A DNA stretch of 64,000 nt from Cystobasidium ongulense (lineage: Eukaryota > Basidiomycota > Cystobasidiomycetes > Cystobasidiales > Cystobasidiaceae): NCBI GenBank assembly GCA_022835595.1, contig BQUP01000003.1, positions 1,350,975 through 1,414,974 of the forward strand, in the 5' to 3' direction. The notes below the pieces were generated by a model, which searched no databases, was not told where the DNA came from, and was given only the letters and a program-made list of their open reading frames with translations. Shown here in pieces: positions 31,314 through 43,300 of the stretch; within the stretch, counting starts at the first letter, position 1; each line of letters opens with the position of its first letter. A program made the translations under genes and the position numbers.

Positions 31314-33921
31314 TCACTTGAATTGCGATCTTCGCATGACGTTCCTTCTGACTTTGCGCCTACCGTGCCCCACGCCTGTATTCAAGTTCTCCCCATGTTC
31401 GAGATACGGCACCTTCTTCCATTCAACTCCAGCAAGTCCACTGCCCTCAGCACCTCCTTCCGAGATATAGTCCACCATCATTACTGTGGGTAACTCAATG
31501 TCTCCTTTGGTAACGGCATTGACGTTGCTCAGTTCCGCAGGGGATAGAGGGGTAATAATGTGTGCAGTCTGTGCTTTGGTGTCTATGGCGCGGATAAGGC
31601 CTAGTCCGACACATTGACTGGTATTTTGTTGAAAACCTTTTTCATAAGCCTTATGCAGGGTAGCGGTCATAGACTGACCGGCTTCGACCAAGCCGTTTTC
31701 CATCTCCTGATGATTGTCCTCTTCTCTCAAACCAACAATACTGACATCAAGTGCTTTCAGCAGATCAGGAAAAGCTATACTTTCGCTGACTGCCATTTTG
31801 ATGGATGCGATTGTTGATAGTGGTGCAGTATATGGACGTTTAGCTAGAAGGGAGGCCGCAAAGTCCCATGTTGAGGCAGAGTACCCGGCTCTGGGAGGTG
31901 AGGGCGAAAGGTGGAAATACGAAATGAGCTGAAGCATACGTAGATCCGAAGCATTAAGTCTTGGCGGGCCATTCTCCGGCATGATGTAAGGCTGCATATG
32001 ATTCACTTCTGTATCTCCCGCTGGATCAACTATCGCGACGTTTGCGCCAGCTGAAAATGCGTTTGCTTGACCTCCAGCGAAATCGAAGCATTTGCCAGGT
32101 CTGGTTATGCGATGTATATCGAGGAGAAGATCCGCTCCAAGTCCTTTGTACCAGCCTTGCGTGTTCACAACTAATGGAATGGCATTTCCGCCCTCGTCGG
32201 CGAGTGTAGCGTAGTGATCCATTAAATCAGAAATCGCCCATAGATAGAATGCAGGATCGTCTTTCGGAGTTGCACTGCCTAAATAATGCATTCGCGTGGG
32301 TTTGTGCTGGACATGTGTGAAAGACGGTCCTATGATTGAAAATTTTCTGGTCAGCTCGAGAGTACCGATTAGTACTTACTTAGCCGGAGCAGCTTACCGA
32401 TGACTGCACTCTTGATAACACATAAGCTAAGCAATCCAGATGGAGTGAACTCTGGCTGGCCGAGATCACAATCCAAATAAGCTATCGTTGCATACCTATC
32501 CAAGTAATGTAAGCAAAGGTGGAAGATGATGCATATGTTGATTCCAACAAACGTACCTCGATAACAAAGTATTGACCAGCAACTTCGAGAAAGTGCTCTT
32601 TCCAACCCCTTTCGGGCCCTGTACTAGATACGTAGCATTCCCTTCGATTGACTGTAAGTCGACATGTTCCAGCGCTTCAACCCAATTATGCGGAATGACA
32701 GTAGCGCAATGGTCTCTTTCTGGTTCTAGGATTAGTTTGTATGTAGCTTTAGCAGCGTTAGGCGCTGAGGACCATCGGTTCGGTTGCTGCCACATCCCTC
32801 CTGATGGAATTGGCATTCCCGCCAATCTGGAGATGGATTCTATACCTTCTATACCTGATTGTACGCTTTGCAGAATGACGACAATGGGTTGCTCGAGTGG
32901 TTTTGAGGAGGTGTACGGCCAATTTGGAGCTTCTTGAGGAGAGGAGGAGCGAACTGCTCGGATCGTAGGTAGAGAATGTGTGGATGGAGCCATAATCATC
33001 ACGGGACTTGACGAGGATGTAAGAGTGGCACAGTCGATGCTGACGATTCCCCGAAGAACAGTCAAGCTGCAACATCCGCGCAGCACGAGGGTCTGAAACA
33101 GATAGAAGACTCAGCTGGGGTTTGTTCATCGTAGACTGTAAGAAACATATTCACCTCTCCTGGATAGAGGCCCATAACCTGCTCGCTCAAGCCATCTTTC
33201 CCGAATACTCGTCTGGAGTTCTCTTCGCTCGGCTGCCACGTAGAAGTGCATGCCGGATCGATATAGAAGCTAGATAGGCAAGAACATCAATACATGCACG
33301 AGACTAATAATTCTTCGCCACATGGAAGCGACTCACTTTTGTGCATTCTCAGCGCGGCGGCGGCGACGAGAGGGCCGCTTGGTATAGGATGCAGAGTCTG
33401 GTCTGGACGTGTCGCCAGTGTGTATGTATTCGCCTTCGCTGGCAATGATGGAAGCTTCCTGGTAGTCTCCAGCAGGTGAAGGGAGGGTAGACGAGTCTAG
33501 AGAAGCTGCTCCTCCGAGAAAGTAGCGCTTGGGAGCTTTGTCGTAGATTTTGAGGTCTGAATAAGGCTGCTGCGAGGTGCTTGCTATTGGTTCCATATCA
33601 TCATCGTCTTCGCCATATTCTTCCTCGTCGTCTTCATCATTCACATCTGAATTTTGGCTTGCAGAGCTTCGAGCAACGGCGGCAGCAGCAGCAGCAGGCG
33701 TGTCAGCTTTCATTTGCATCTGTATCGTCTTGTTCTTCTCTTCAGCCTCAGCTGCCAGTCTTCTTCGAGCGACGGCACTCAGCGGTGGGCCAGCAGCCAC
33801 CGCGACGACCTTTCTCTTCTTCTTGCCATCCACGACGAGGACAGCAGCAGCAGCAGGAACTTCAACAGCAAGAGCAGGCGACACTGCACCACTCGTCCGC
33901 TTCCTGGTCGCTGCGGCCATG
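31314..33921 (-). CDS. GRC3: Polynucleotide 5'-kinase Grc3 (NOL9)
   Basis: Kinase half of the Las1-Grc3 RNase-PNK that cuts ITS2 and phosphorylates the new 5' end during 60S ribosome assembly in the nucleolus. The N-terminal about 200 residues are disordered, Ala-rich then acidic (DVNDEDDEEEYGEDDDD), with a basic patch RRRRRAENAQK. The kinase centre shows the Walker A site QGPKGVGKSTFSKLLVN, followed by YATIAYLDCDLGQPEFTPSG (Walker B region) and MHYLGSATPKDDPAFYL. Then LVVNTQGWYKGLGADLL holds the lid and substrate helix motif. At least five exons. The N-terminal coding exon starts MAAATRKRTSG; the ATG lies at 33921. Confidence 0.92.
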
Positions 33922-34234
33922 TCTTGCTGAGTGGTGTGCGTGTGTGTGAGCGAGTCGGTGGATGTGGTGAAGAAGAGCTGCAAGATACAGCACACGAGGG
34001 AGGATATCGAGTATCGTACTTATAATTGTTGAACAGACACAAGACACCACTCGTTACCAAGCACAATCGCATCTGAGTTGAGCTGCCCATCACCGCCGTC
34101 GCCCGTTCCAACGCCATCATCACTCGAGCAGCCTGGAGGTATCGACAGATACAAGTCACCCAGCACGCTCTGTAGGTGTTTTCAGCCTCTCACACCTCAT
34201 ACTACACCCTCGTACCACTCAGAAGCACCCCACG
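33922..34234. promoter_or_regulatory. Divergent promoter between GRC3 and RING gene
   Basis: 313 bases separating two divergent starts. A short GT-rich run (GGTGTGCGTGTGTGTGAG) lies at about 33937-33952. No TATA box stands out. Confidence 0.4.
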
Positions 34235-36472
34235 ATGCCTCCCTCAGCCTCAACCTCGACAGGCGCCAGCCGGCCCGCAAGCAACACTACGCTATCGCGC
34301 AAAGCCACAGCTGCGCGACCAAGCAGCAAGCCCGCCCAGCAGGTGATAGAGATAGACGACTCTTCAGATGACGACGTCGACGCTCCTGCTGCTCGTCCGC
34401 TTGCCATGCCCAGTCGTCTGCGTCCAGCTGCCAGCAACGCCGCCGCTGGAACGAGCAACAGTGGCAGAGGGGGGTCGACTTCAATTAGAGCATCCGATAC
34501 TACGACTAGGAGGACAGGTTCAAGGAGCTGGTCATCAGCCGCTGTAGACGACTCTGCTACTGAAGGAAGCTCGGACGACGACAGGGCGCCACCCAAGAAT
34601 CGCCGCAACACTACTCAAGCTGCAAGGCGCTCATTTCTAGACGACGTGTCCAGCAGTGAGCTCCAGTTGGTGTTATGAGCTTCTTACATTCATGTGCTGA
34701 TACTCGTTTAAATACAGCCGCGGAAGGATCCTCCAGCAGTGCATCGAGGGTTCGTAATCCTCAGCCCTCGAGCAAGACCAGTACAAGCAGCAACAAGACC
34801 AAACGTAAGGAGAGAGAGGCCTCGACTTCTGCTACCGAAGATAGCTCTGCCGACGAAGCTATCGTGGTCGCTAGCTCGGCCCGTCGCGTGTCTCGTCCAG
34901 TCTCGGCTGCAACAAACAACAGTCGTCGAATGGAGCGACGCAATACACGAGGCAGCAGTATCGCTGAAAGCGTTGCCGAAGTTGCTAGGCCTAGAGTCGC
35001 TCAACGGTATCCCAATCATAGTCACCGTCGAATCATGCCAGATCCATCTATCGACTTGCCTACTACAGATTCGGACTCGGCTTCAGAGACGACCGTCGCT
35101 TCTACGGCTCGCGCAACGGAGGCTCGAACTAAAACAAGAACAGCGAACAAACGTACGTTAGAGCCTGAAGTGAGCGTTATTAGTACGAAAAGAGGCAGGC
35201 TGGCCGCATCTGAAGCCACGGCAGGCCCGTCTACCATCTCCACTAGAACCCGAGCTAGGAGAGGCTCTTCCGTCAGTGCAGCAACCAGTACCAGCGTCGC
35301 TGGTAGCGCAGCAGCTGCACCCTCTCGAGTGTCCGTCAAAGGCAAGGGTCGCGCCCTTAGGTCATCTATAGAGCCCGCCAGCAGCAAGAAATTGTCACGC
35401 CGAAACTACGAACAGACTTCTCCACGAGGTCACAAAGATGAGATTTACACTTCATTTTTTGAGGAGCTGAAAGACAGTACGGCTGTCTCGCCAGAGTCTG
35501 CTCTGTGTAGCAAGACAACCAGAACAACCGAGGCTTCAGTTTCCAAGATCGTCACGAAAATTGTCATCAAACCGACTGATTTGTCGGAAGAGCTAGAGTG
35601 CGCAATTTGCTCCGAAATCATGGTCAGCGCTGTTAGTCTTGTCTGTGGACATACTTTCTGCGATGCTTGCGTCGTTCCTTGGTTGGACACTAATAAGGTA
35701 TGTGGCCTCTCCTTCTGGGCCCGTCTTGCTTTGGCTCATTCCTTTCCACTGGCTTTTCTTTAGGATTGTCCAAGCTGTCGGACAAAGATGGAGGGGGCAC
35801 CCGCCAGATGCTATGTTGCCGACCGCGTTATCAAGAAATATGTAGGCCTATTTCTTAACCTTTTGAATGTCACATTCGGTCCATCTGGCTTACTGTTTCT
35901 TTCCTAACCTTTTCCAGCTTGAAGCTGTGTATGCCTCCCTCGAAGCTGAAGGCAAGCACAAAGAAGCCAAAGTAGCGAGAGAAGAACGAGCTTTGGCAGA
36001 AAAAGAAGCTGAAGTTAGAAGAATGCGAGCTGCTGCAGACAAAAACAGACGTGAAGCTGCTGCCGCTGCTGTTGCTGCACGCATCGGTGGTGGGGCAGCG
36101 GTGCAAAATCGATTCATGGAACTCATTCGGGGTGGACCTCAAGCTGTACCTCAAGCACAAGTTCCTGTACCAGCCCCACCAGCGCGTGCAAACGGAGCTG
36201 GCGGACGAAGAGGCGCTAGAGCTCGACTGGAGGCTGCTCAACAGCAAATGGCAGCACAAGCTGCTGCTTTAGCTCAAGTCCAGGCTCAAGGTCCAGCCGC
36301 TGCTGGAGCCGCTGCTGCCGCCGCCGCTGGTGCAAACAATGCAGCTCAATTCGGAAATCTGTTACAACACAGAGGAGGCGCGCTACATGTCGATCCAGGT
36401 GCTCTACAACAAACTGCAAACGATATGGGCATTCCTGTTGCTCAACTCTTCCAGATGATCTTCCAGGGCTAG
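34235..36472 (+). CDS. RING-finger E3 ubiquitin ligase with SUMO-interacting-like motif
   Basis: A predicted nuclear E3. The N-terminal 440 residues are disordered and rich in Ser, Arg and Ala. Near residue 38 the segment AQQVIEIDDSSDDD is a hydrophobic core flanked by acid and serines, the layout of a SUMO-interacting motif. The C3HC4 RING lies at ELECAICSEIMVSAVSL and CGHTFCDACVVPWLDTNK, joined by an intron to DCPSCRTKMEG. The RING resembles CHFR/RNF8-type domains. A coiled coil (EAKVAREERALAEKEAEVRR) and an Ala/Gln-rich tail ending VAQLFQMIFQG follow. At least four exons. It could be a SUMO-targeted ligase or a chromatin E3 without SUMO binding. Confidence 0.82.
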
Positions 36473-36988
36473 AAGACTGCCATCCTTCGTTGGGTCAAAA
36501 AGCTATACGATTATTCACCCTTTCAGTCTGGATTTCATCAAGTACTAAGACAGTATCGCAACGTCAGCGATATTGCTCTAAGCCAGGTATCGCTCGCTCG
36601 GCCCCTTGCTCCCGTGACATTCTACTTTCTTTTTCTCGGCTCCGCCAAATTTCAACAGTCAGTCATTCAATCAATCAATAATGCCCTCAGTCGCCTTTCG
36701 GCTTTTTAGTGTAGTCTTCGTAATGTTGAGAATTGTAAGAATACCTGCTACTTTCCTTCTGCTTTTCTGCCTCCGTGAGGCTTTTGTCTGTTTCGCTTAT
36801 TGGTACGTAGGGTGTGCCAATTTCGTCATGATGATATAGCTTCTAAAAAGAGGCATGCAATATGACACGCTACTGCTTCATGCTGAAAACGATTGCGATT
36901 CCGTGGTTACTTTCACTCCCTAGATAGCATTATTGTACACAACATGCGAACTGAATAGAACGGACTTCGTCATAGCTTGCCCAGCTAT
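36473..36988. other. Convergent 3' region between RING gene and RRP15
   Basis: 516 bases of 3' flanks. T-rich tracts fit polyadenylation zones; nothing else is seen. Confidence 0.45.
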
Positions 36989-38036
36989 TTAAGCTACAGT
37001 CTTAGTCTTTGCCGAACCGCTCTTAAACAGGTCTAAGAATGACGCCTTGGACAGGTTTGTTACTGCGGAATAGCACTGTCAGCGATGCTTTTGACTCCTT
37101 CGAGAAGCAGATTGCACTTACAAGCTTCTTGGCGACCTCTGCTACCGAGGACATTGGAAGCTCTGGTAACCGGTAATAAGCCACCAACACTCTCTGAGGC
37201 AGAGGGAGTTGGACTGCCATCTTTGATAGCTCTTGACGCTGAATCTTCAGCTTTGATAGCCGCGACTGCAGACTTTGAACCTGTCTCTTCTGTATATTGT
37301 GCCGCTTTGATAGCATTGAATAATCTGACAACACCTCGTTGGGCGAGTCTTCTCAGCTCCTTCTCCTTCTCGGCGCCTCCGATAGCGTATTCGACTTTTT
37401 CATCGGTAGTGTCTATGCTTGTCCATTCTGAGAATGGGACGTTAGGGCGGGCCGCCCAGCCTGCGATGACATCCTTGACGTGACCTCGCTCTTCCCTCTC
37501 GTACTTTTGCGCGTGAAGAGCACTGCGAGCTCGTCGTTCCAGTGCTTCTGCAGAGGCGGGTGGATGCAGAGGTCGAAGGGCTTTTGTAGGCTGTGGTGCA
37601 GCGATGAGGGAGGATAGCATGGAGCCGAAAGCTTGCGAGGGGAGGGCGCGCTTTCGTTCTGCGGGCTAATTGTTAGCAAATATTCAGATCTATTGAACAG
37701 AAAACACGCACTCTTCTTCTTGCCAGACTGTGCATCCTCGTTGGCTTGCAGGATATCTTCATAGTCGTCTTCCTCGTCCTCGCCGGACACGGAACCCTCG
37801 GAAATGCCAGACAGGTCTTCATCGTCGTCATCGCTATCCTGATTAGCATCACTGCCATCATCGCTATCGTCTTCTGCTTGTTTATTATCGTTGATATTCT
37901 TCTTTCCTCGTCCATTCTGTGCATGATCGAGTCGCTCGCTGCTGGGTCCAGCGACTGGCGGCTGCTCGCTGGCCTCTACGGCGTCCATGCCGTCCATCTT
38001 GACCTTCTTGTTGTCACTCCCTGTATCCGCGCTCAT
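36989..38036 (-). CDS. RRP15: Ribosome biogenesis protein Rrp15
   Basis: Nucleolar factor for early 60S subunit maturation. Three exons: a strongly acidic N-terminal part from MSADTGSDNKKVKMDG (DDGSDANQDSDDDDEDLS, SVSGEDEEDDYEDIL), then KRKRALPSQAFGSMLSSL, the basic helix EERGHVKDVIAGW and the family motif ELRRLAQRGVVRLFNAIKAA. The last exon restores the hallmark end TNLSKASFLDLFKSG, then TAA at 36989-36991. Each join keeps frame (GTGCGT and GTAAGT donors). Shares a 172 bp divergent promoter with the PPR-like gene. Confidence 0.87.
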
Positions 38037-38208
38037 CGTCGCTGTTGTTGGTGATGAACTGAAAAGAGAAAGAGCTCCTCCTGAATTTTTGCACGTTTTC
38101 GTAAACGGTGGCGAACAAGTTATAGCTTTTATCTGAAATGGAAAGAAGCAGCTTCTTACTTTGATGACAACTGACTTCACAGCTGAATCCTCAAGACATC
38201 CCGCTAAC

Positions 38209-40248
38209 ATGCTCGGAAGACTGCTGCTCCGGCCTGCCCGTCTGTTTCCTGCCGAAGTCGGCTGCGCAAGAGGTATAGCTACCGAAGTGCTGCATCCTTC
38301 CACAAGCTCAAACATAGTGGATGACGCTCCTGGACCTGCGAAGCAGCCTCAAAGAACACCACGTTCAAAAGGTAGAGATCTGCTCCCTCACGACCCCAGA
38401 AGAGCTGCTCGCAATGGAAAGGTTGGATTCGGTTCGGCCACACCTAGTACCCCTGCAGGCAACACCGAAAAGAAGAGAACTCCCACAATACTTATAAATG
38501 GGAAGCCTCGAGTTCCACGGACCGAAAATCCATTCGTCCTTGCCGACAGGCTGGTCGAAATCTACAGCAAACAAGGTCCTGACAAAGCTCTCGCCGAGTT
38601 AGCGGTCTCCAAACGCGAAGCCCGCACTGTAGCGGTCCACAACATATTAATGAAGAAGCTGATCCAAGATGGACGAACTGAGTCAGCGTACAAAGTCTGG
38701 ATGAATGTGAGGCTTGCCTTTTCATATGTACTACAAGATGGTACAACTAATACCCAGCGCCTCTCCTAGATGAAGCGGATGGGCCTCGTACCAACGCCAA
38801 TGTCCTATACAATCTTCTTTTCGACCAGTTCTACAGGCCCTACAAGCGTGGCCCGCGAATCTACCGAAAAGATGGCGACAGTCTGGAAGCAATGGCTCTC
38901 ATACTGCGAGAAAGCAGCAGATCTCGAAACCACACTTTACGAACTCGCACAAACCCCAGAATATAAAGTTACAAGTATACCTACGAACGCTTATCTTGCG
39001 AACTTGCAGAATTCCGGCCCTCAGAGCATACGCAAAATGTCAGATCTCTTGGATTCACTGCTAGAAATCCCCGGGTTTGTGCCTACAATGCACACGTTTT
39101 CCGTTTTATTCCGGAGTATCACGATCTCGCTGCGAAGATCTTCTCAGACAGAGAAAGTTAAGCACACATTAGAATGTTACGCGCTGTGCCAAAAGGCTTG
39201 GCAGATTTTATACGAAAGATGGGCCGAACAGGGTTTACAACTAGATGCGCTGGCTCTTTCAGCTGCCGCTATCGCTTATAGACAAATACATGCAAGTATA
39301 CCGTCGCTAATCACACAAGAGGACAAGCGCAAGCTATTGGAGCAATTTGAGACCTTGCTAGGTTTGCAGGACTTGGAAGCATTGCACGAACAGCTTGAGC
39401 CCAAGTTGGGTAAAACTCCACGCAATATGGACACTACAGTAATCTACGATGCTATGGTACTCGCAAGCACTTTTGAAGGGAAATATTCTCGGCATGTATT
39501 GGATTGGTTTAGCAGATTGAAGCAGTATGACTCAAAAATGCTCGATGCCCGATCCAGTGAAATGTATATGAAAGCAGCGCCCAAAGCTGCATTAGGTGAG
39601 TTGATAGGCACAACATAAGAATCTGTTACTCTGAGAGGCTAAATTATCAATCCTTGCTTGCTTACAGAGACTCTCGTGTACATGCTGCGAAGCCCTTCTT
39701 CCGCGCTGCGACCTATGCTGTCCACTTACACCGCCGCTATATCCCTCAGCCCATTCATCGATCAAGTCAAGATACTCGCTCATATGACTGGTCACAGTAA
39801 TATTCTCGGAGTCTCAGAAACACCTCTATTGCAATCTGAAATATCTTCCCTTAACGAGGAACAAAAGCTGTCGAAGCGAGCTCTCGAGAAAGGATACCAC
39901 ACGAAAAAACTTCAGCCAAACGCTAAGATATTGGTTATATTGCTACAGTCGGCACTGGATCTACAAGACTGGCGACGTATAGATCGTGCTTTACGTATCA
40001 CCCAACTCTTCGATGTCGAGGGCTTGAAAGCAGAAGAAACACCCGCTACCAAATCTGGCCGAGGAGAAGCTTATGCTTCGCGGTTACAAGATACTATAAC
40101 GCAGGCATGCAACAAGCTTCTCGATAATCCGTCTGTTCCGTACAACCGGAAAACGGAAGTACGAGAGTTACGGCAACGTCAGACGCGGCAGCCGAATCCA
40201 AGACTAAGCGCACCGAGCACAGGTAGGACGCAAAGATACCCTAATTAG
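38209..40248 (+). CDS. Mitochondrial PPR-like helical-repeat protein
   Basis: A predicted mitochondrial RNA-binding or ribosome-associated protein of about 640 residues. The start MLGRLLLRPARLFPAEVG is Arg-rich without acids, like a mitochondrial presequence. Three exons: the second begins MKRMGLVPTPMSYTIFF and the third ETLVYMLRSPSSALRPM, each shaped like a PPR helix pair (for example KLIQDGRTESAYKVWMN joined to MKRMGLVPTP, and PGFVPTMHTFSVLFRS). I cannot match it to a named yeast protein. Fungal proteins of this layout act in mitochondrial mRNA stability or on the small ribosomal subunit. An ATG at 38164 would add residues ahead of the presequence; 38209 looks better. Confidence 0.55.
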
Positions 40249-40393
40249 AATAGGTTCAATTGCTGTGACACTTTCCAAGTAGGCCTTTTGAGTATTTTGT
40301 TGTTGTACAAAAAACGAAATTCACTTCTACCAATTACTGCTAAACTGCTGTCATTCAGAATCCTCCAGGAGATGAGGCCTCGAGGATCGGTAT

Positions 40394-43300
40394 TTAGGCA
40401 TTATCTGCAGCCCAGACTGCTTCGGTGATTTCCGCTTCAGGTGCTCTCTTGCCTGTCCACAATTTGAATTGGTGATAGCCCTGTTGAAGCAGGATTTCAA
40501 GGCCACCGACGAATAGCCATCCCTTCTCCTCAGCCATGATAGATAAAGGCGTTATTCTGGGCTTGTAAGATAGATCCACTAGAACACCAGCGGGCTTCGC
40601 TTGGAGGACGGCTTCGGGGATGTATGTCTTGCCGGCTGCAGCTTCGACCTTCGATGTAGTAGTGTTATGAGCAGGGATGGTATTAATAACGATTCGAGGG
40701 AGTCCGAGAGGGTACTCATCAAGAGAAGTCAAAGGAACAAGGTTGAAATTCCTTGGGAAAGCGTCGATGAGCTTAACGATATTAGCTGGAGTTCGATTGT
40801 AGATGTAGATGACTTTCACGCCGATATGGTGCAGAGCATAGATAGCTGCTCGAGACGTTCCGCCTGCACCAAGTACAAGACCAGTAAGTGGTCCATGGTC
40901 GGCTGTCACAAGTTCGGTGTCGATCGAGGCATCCGCTTGCGCCAAAGTCTTGCTCGTCAAGTCACGGATAGCTAGCCAGTCTGTATTGTCTCCGTGGAAG
41001 ACGCGTTGTCCCGTAGCTGGGTCGGTCTTAGGTATGACAGTGTTGACAGCGCCAATAGCCTTAGCATGATCTGAGATGTGCTGCAGAAGGGGAATGATGG
41101 GAATCTTCATGGGCATAGTAACTGAAGCACCGCCGAAAGAGGGCGCGTTCATTCGCTCAATTACTCCTTCATTGACGTCCGAGCAGTCATAAGTATCGTA
41201 GTGGTGAGGAAGACCTAAAGTTTTGAAGCCCGTGTTGTGAATGATAGGCGAGCGCGAATGCGAGACCGGTGAACCAAAGATATGGAATGTTTTGGCGGGC
41301 GAAGCTCCAAGGAGATGCAGACCCTGCTGGATCTGAGCGTAAGATAGCTGTCCAGGAGCAGCAACACCTGGTAGAAGGGGATGCGTGACGGGCGTAAGAA
41401 TAGTATTGAGCATTCTTCCAAGCTGGCCTTCAGCACGCCTGTATGACAAATACGTTATCATCAGTTTCACGTCCAGTTGTACTTGACATGCTGATAAAGC
41501 TCACATTGGGATCGTCATCAAAGGAACATCTTTGGGCATTTTGTCTCTGAAAGCCATCATCTTGTAATTATCGCTGACATCAAGCGCAGTAAGGCATATC
41601 TTAACGATATCACCATGCTCCCTAGCAAGATCGTATATCTGTTGCACTTCATCGCTGTCCCATTTCAGTGCTCCTGTCCATTCGTGGTACGACGCAATAA
41701 TCTTAGTATATCCTTTTGAGCCTACTAATCCAGCAGTCTTCGTCTTGTTCCATCCACATTCTACATCTACGAATTCACATCCTAGTCTGATACCAAGCTG
41801 GAGAAGCTCGAACATTGAATCTTCTGCATTGTCTGGGAACATGCCTCCTTGGCTATGTGTTCGGACTGTGAAGACGATAGGGAGGTCGGTCGTCTCTCTT
41901 AGCTGAGACAACTGCTTGGCTACGTAGGTTTGAGGAGGAATGGCTGGGGTAGTGACTTTATTTCCGTCCTGAGATAGAAGATCTACTCGTAACTCGATTG
42001 CATCTACACCAGCTGTGATGCGTTGCATGACTGGCAAAGCAGGGGAAAGATCAGGGAAGGTGAGGGCAAGGAAAGCAGTCCTATCGTGAATGAGATCGAA
42101 AGGAAGATTGTTTTGTCCAGTGATGAATCTAAAGAATCGCGCGGTATCACGTTCACTTCCTGCTCTCCTCTCAAGCACATTGGTGGTGATATGCGAAGAC
42201 GTATGTCCATTCTGGCCTCTGTATTTGAACATGACATGTCCAGCAATATGCGTGATGATCTCATAGCTGGAACACTGCTCGTAGAAAGGTTTACGTCTAG
42301 CATAGATACTTTCCAGTGGTTCACCTAGTGATGGCCGAGTTTTCTCGCTTTCCAGATAATCGACAATTTCTTCAATATCCCGAATGACATTGACGACTGG
42401 ACCCTTTTCTCTCATCCATTGAAGCAGTAATTCTCTAGCTTCAGGCATCTCAACGACACCACCGCCTAGCGAGATTACATGTCCTGTAGGTTTGCTTTCC
42501 AAAAGATCCTTGAGTAGAGCGAGTTCTTCAACTCTGAAAGCAGGCCATCCGTTTTCGTTGACGAATTCACCTAATGGTTGTCGGAGTTTATGAGCAAGTG
42601 CTTGATCGGCATCGATGATGACTCTGTTCAACGCTTTTGCTGCTATTCTACCCATGTGCGACTTTCCAGCACCTCTCATTCCAGTGATTAGGATTGTTGA
42701 ATCCGGCGCATACTTGATGAGGGGTACACCGAGTTTATGATGTTCTTGAGCTATTTCCTGCTCTTTCGAAACATGTTGAAGTTGGATACCCTTGATAGCA
42801 ACACCAAGTTTATTTGTAAGGTCATCCCACCAGGAAGGCCAGGTCTTCTCAACGCATCTCTTTTCGTCAAGTATAGCTCCTGGACCACCTGGTACGCTAG
42901 CAAGTACGCTAAAAGCCATAGCAACACGATGGTCATCATAACAATGGATACGTGGAGGATTCCTAACGAGACCATCTAAAGCTCTACCGAAAATCTCAAT
43001 ACCATCTTCTAATTCTCTAGCTTCCACGTGGAACTTCTTTAACTCATCGACCATCGCTTTGATTCGATTACATTCTTTTACTCGTTGATTTGCAATTCCT
43101 GTGATTCGAGTCGAATTGTTGGGTTGATCTGGTAGTCTCTTACGTGAAGCCAAAGGATTGAGTGAAGCTACTGCCGCTAAGCATGATGCAGTCAAAAATG
43201 CATCCGTCATAACCTCCATGTCCACTGTGCCCAGAGCACGTAAATGACCAGGTGCAGGACCTGACACAGTGGTAGTAGTAGCTGTCTGAACGACTTTGCA

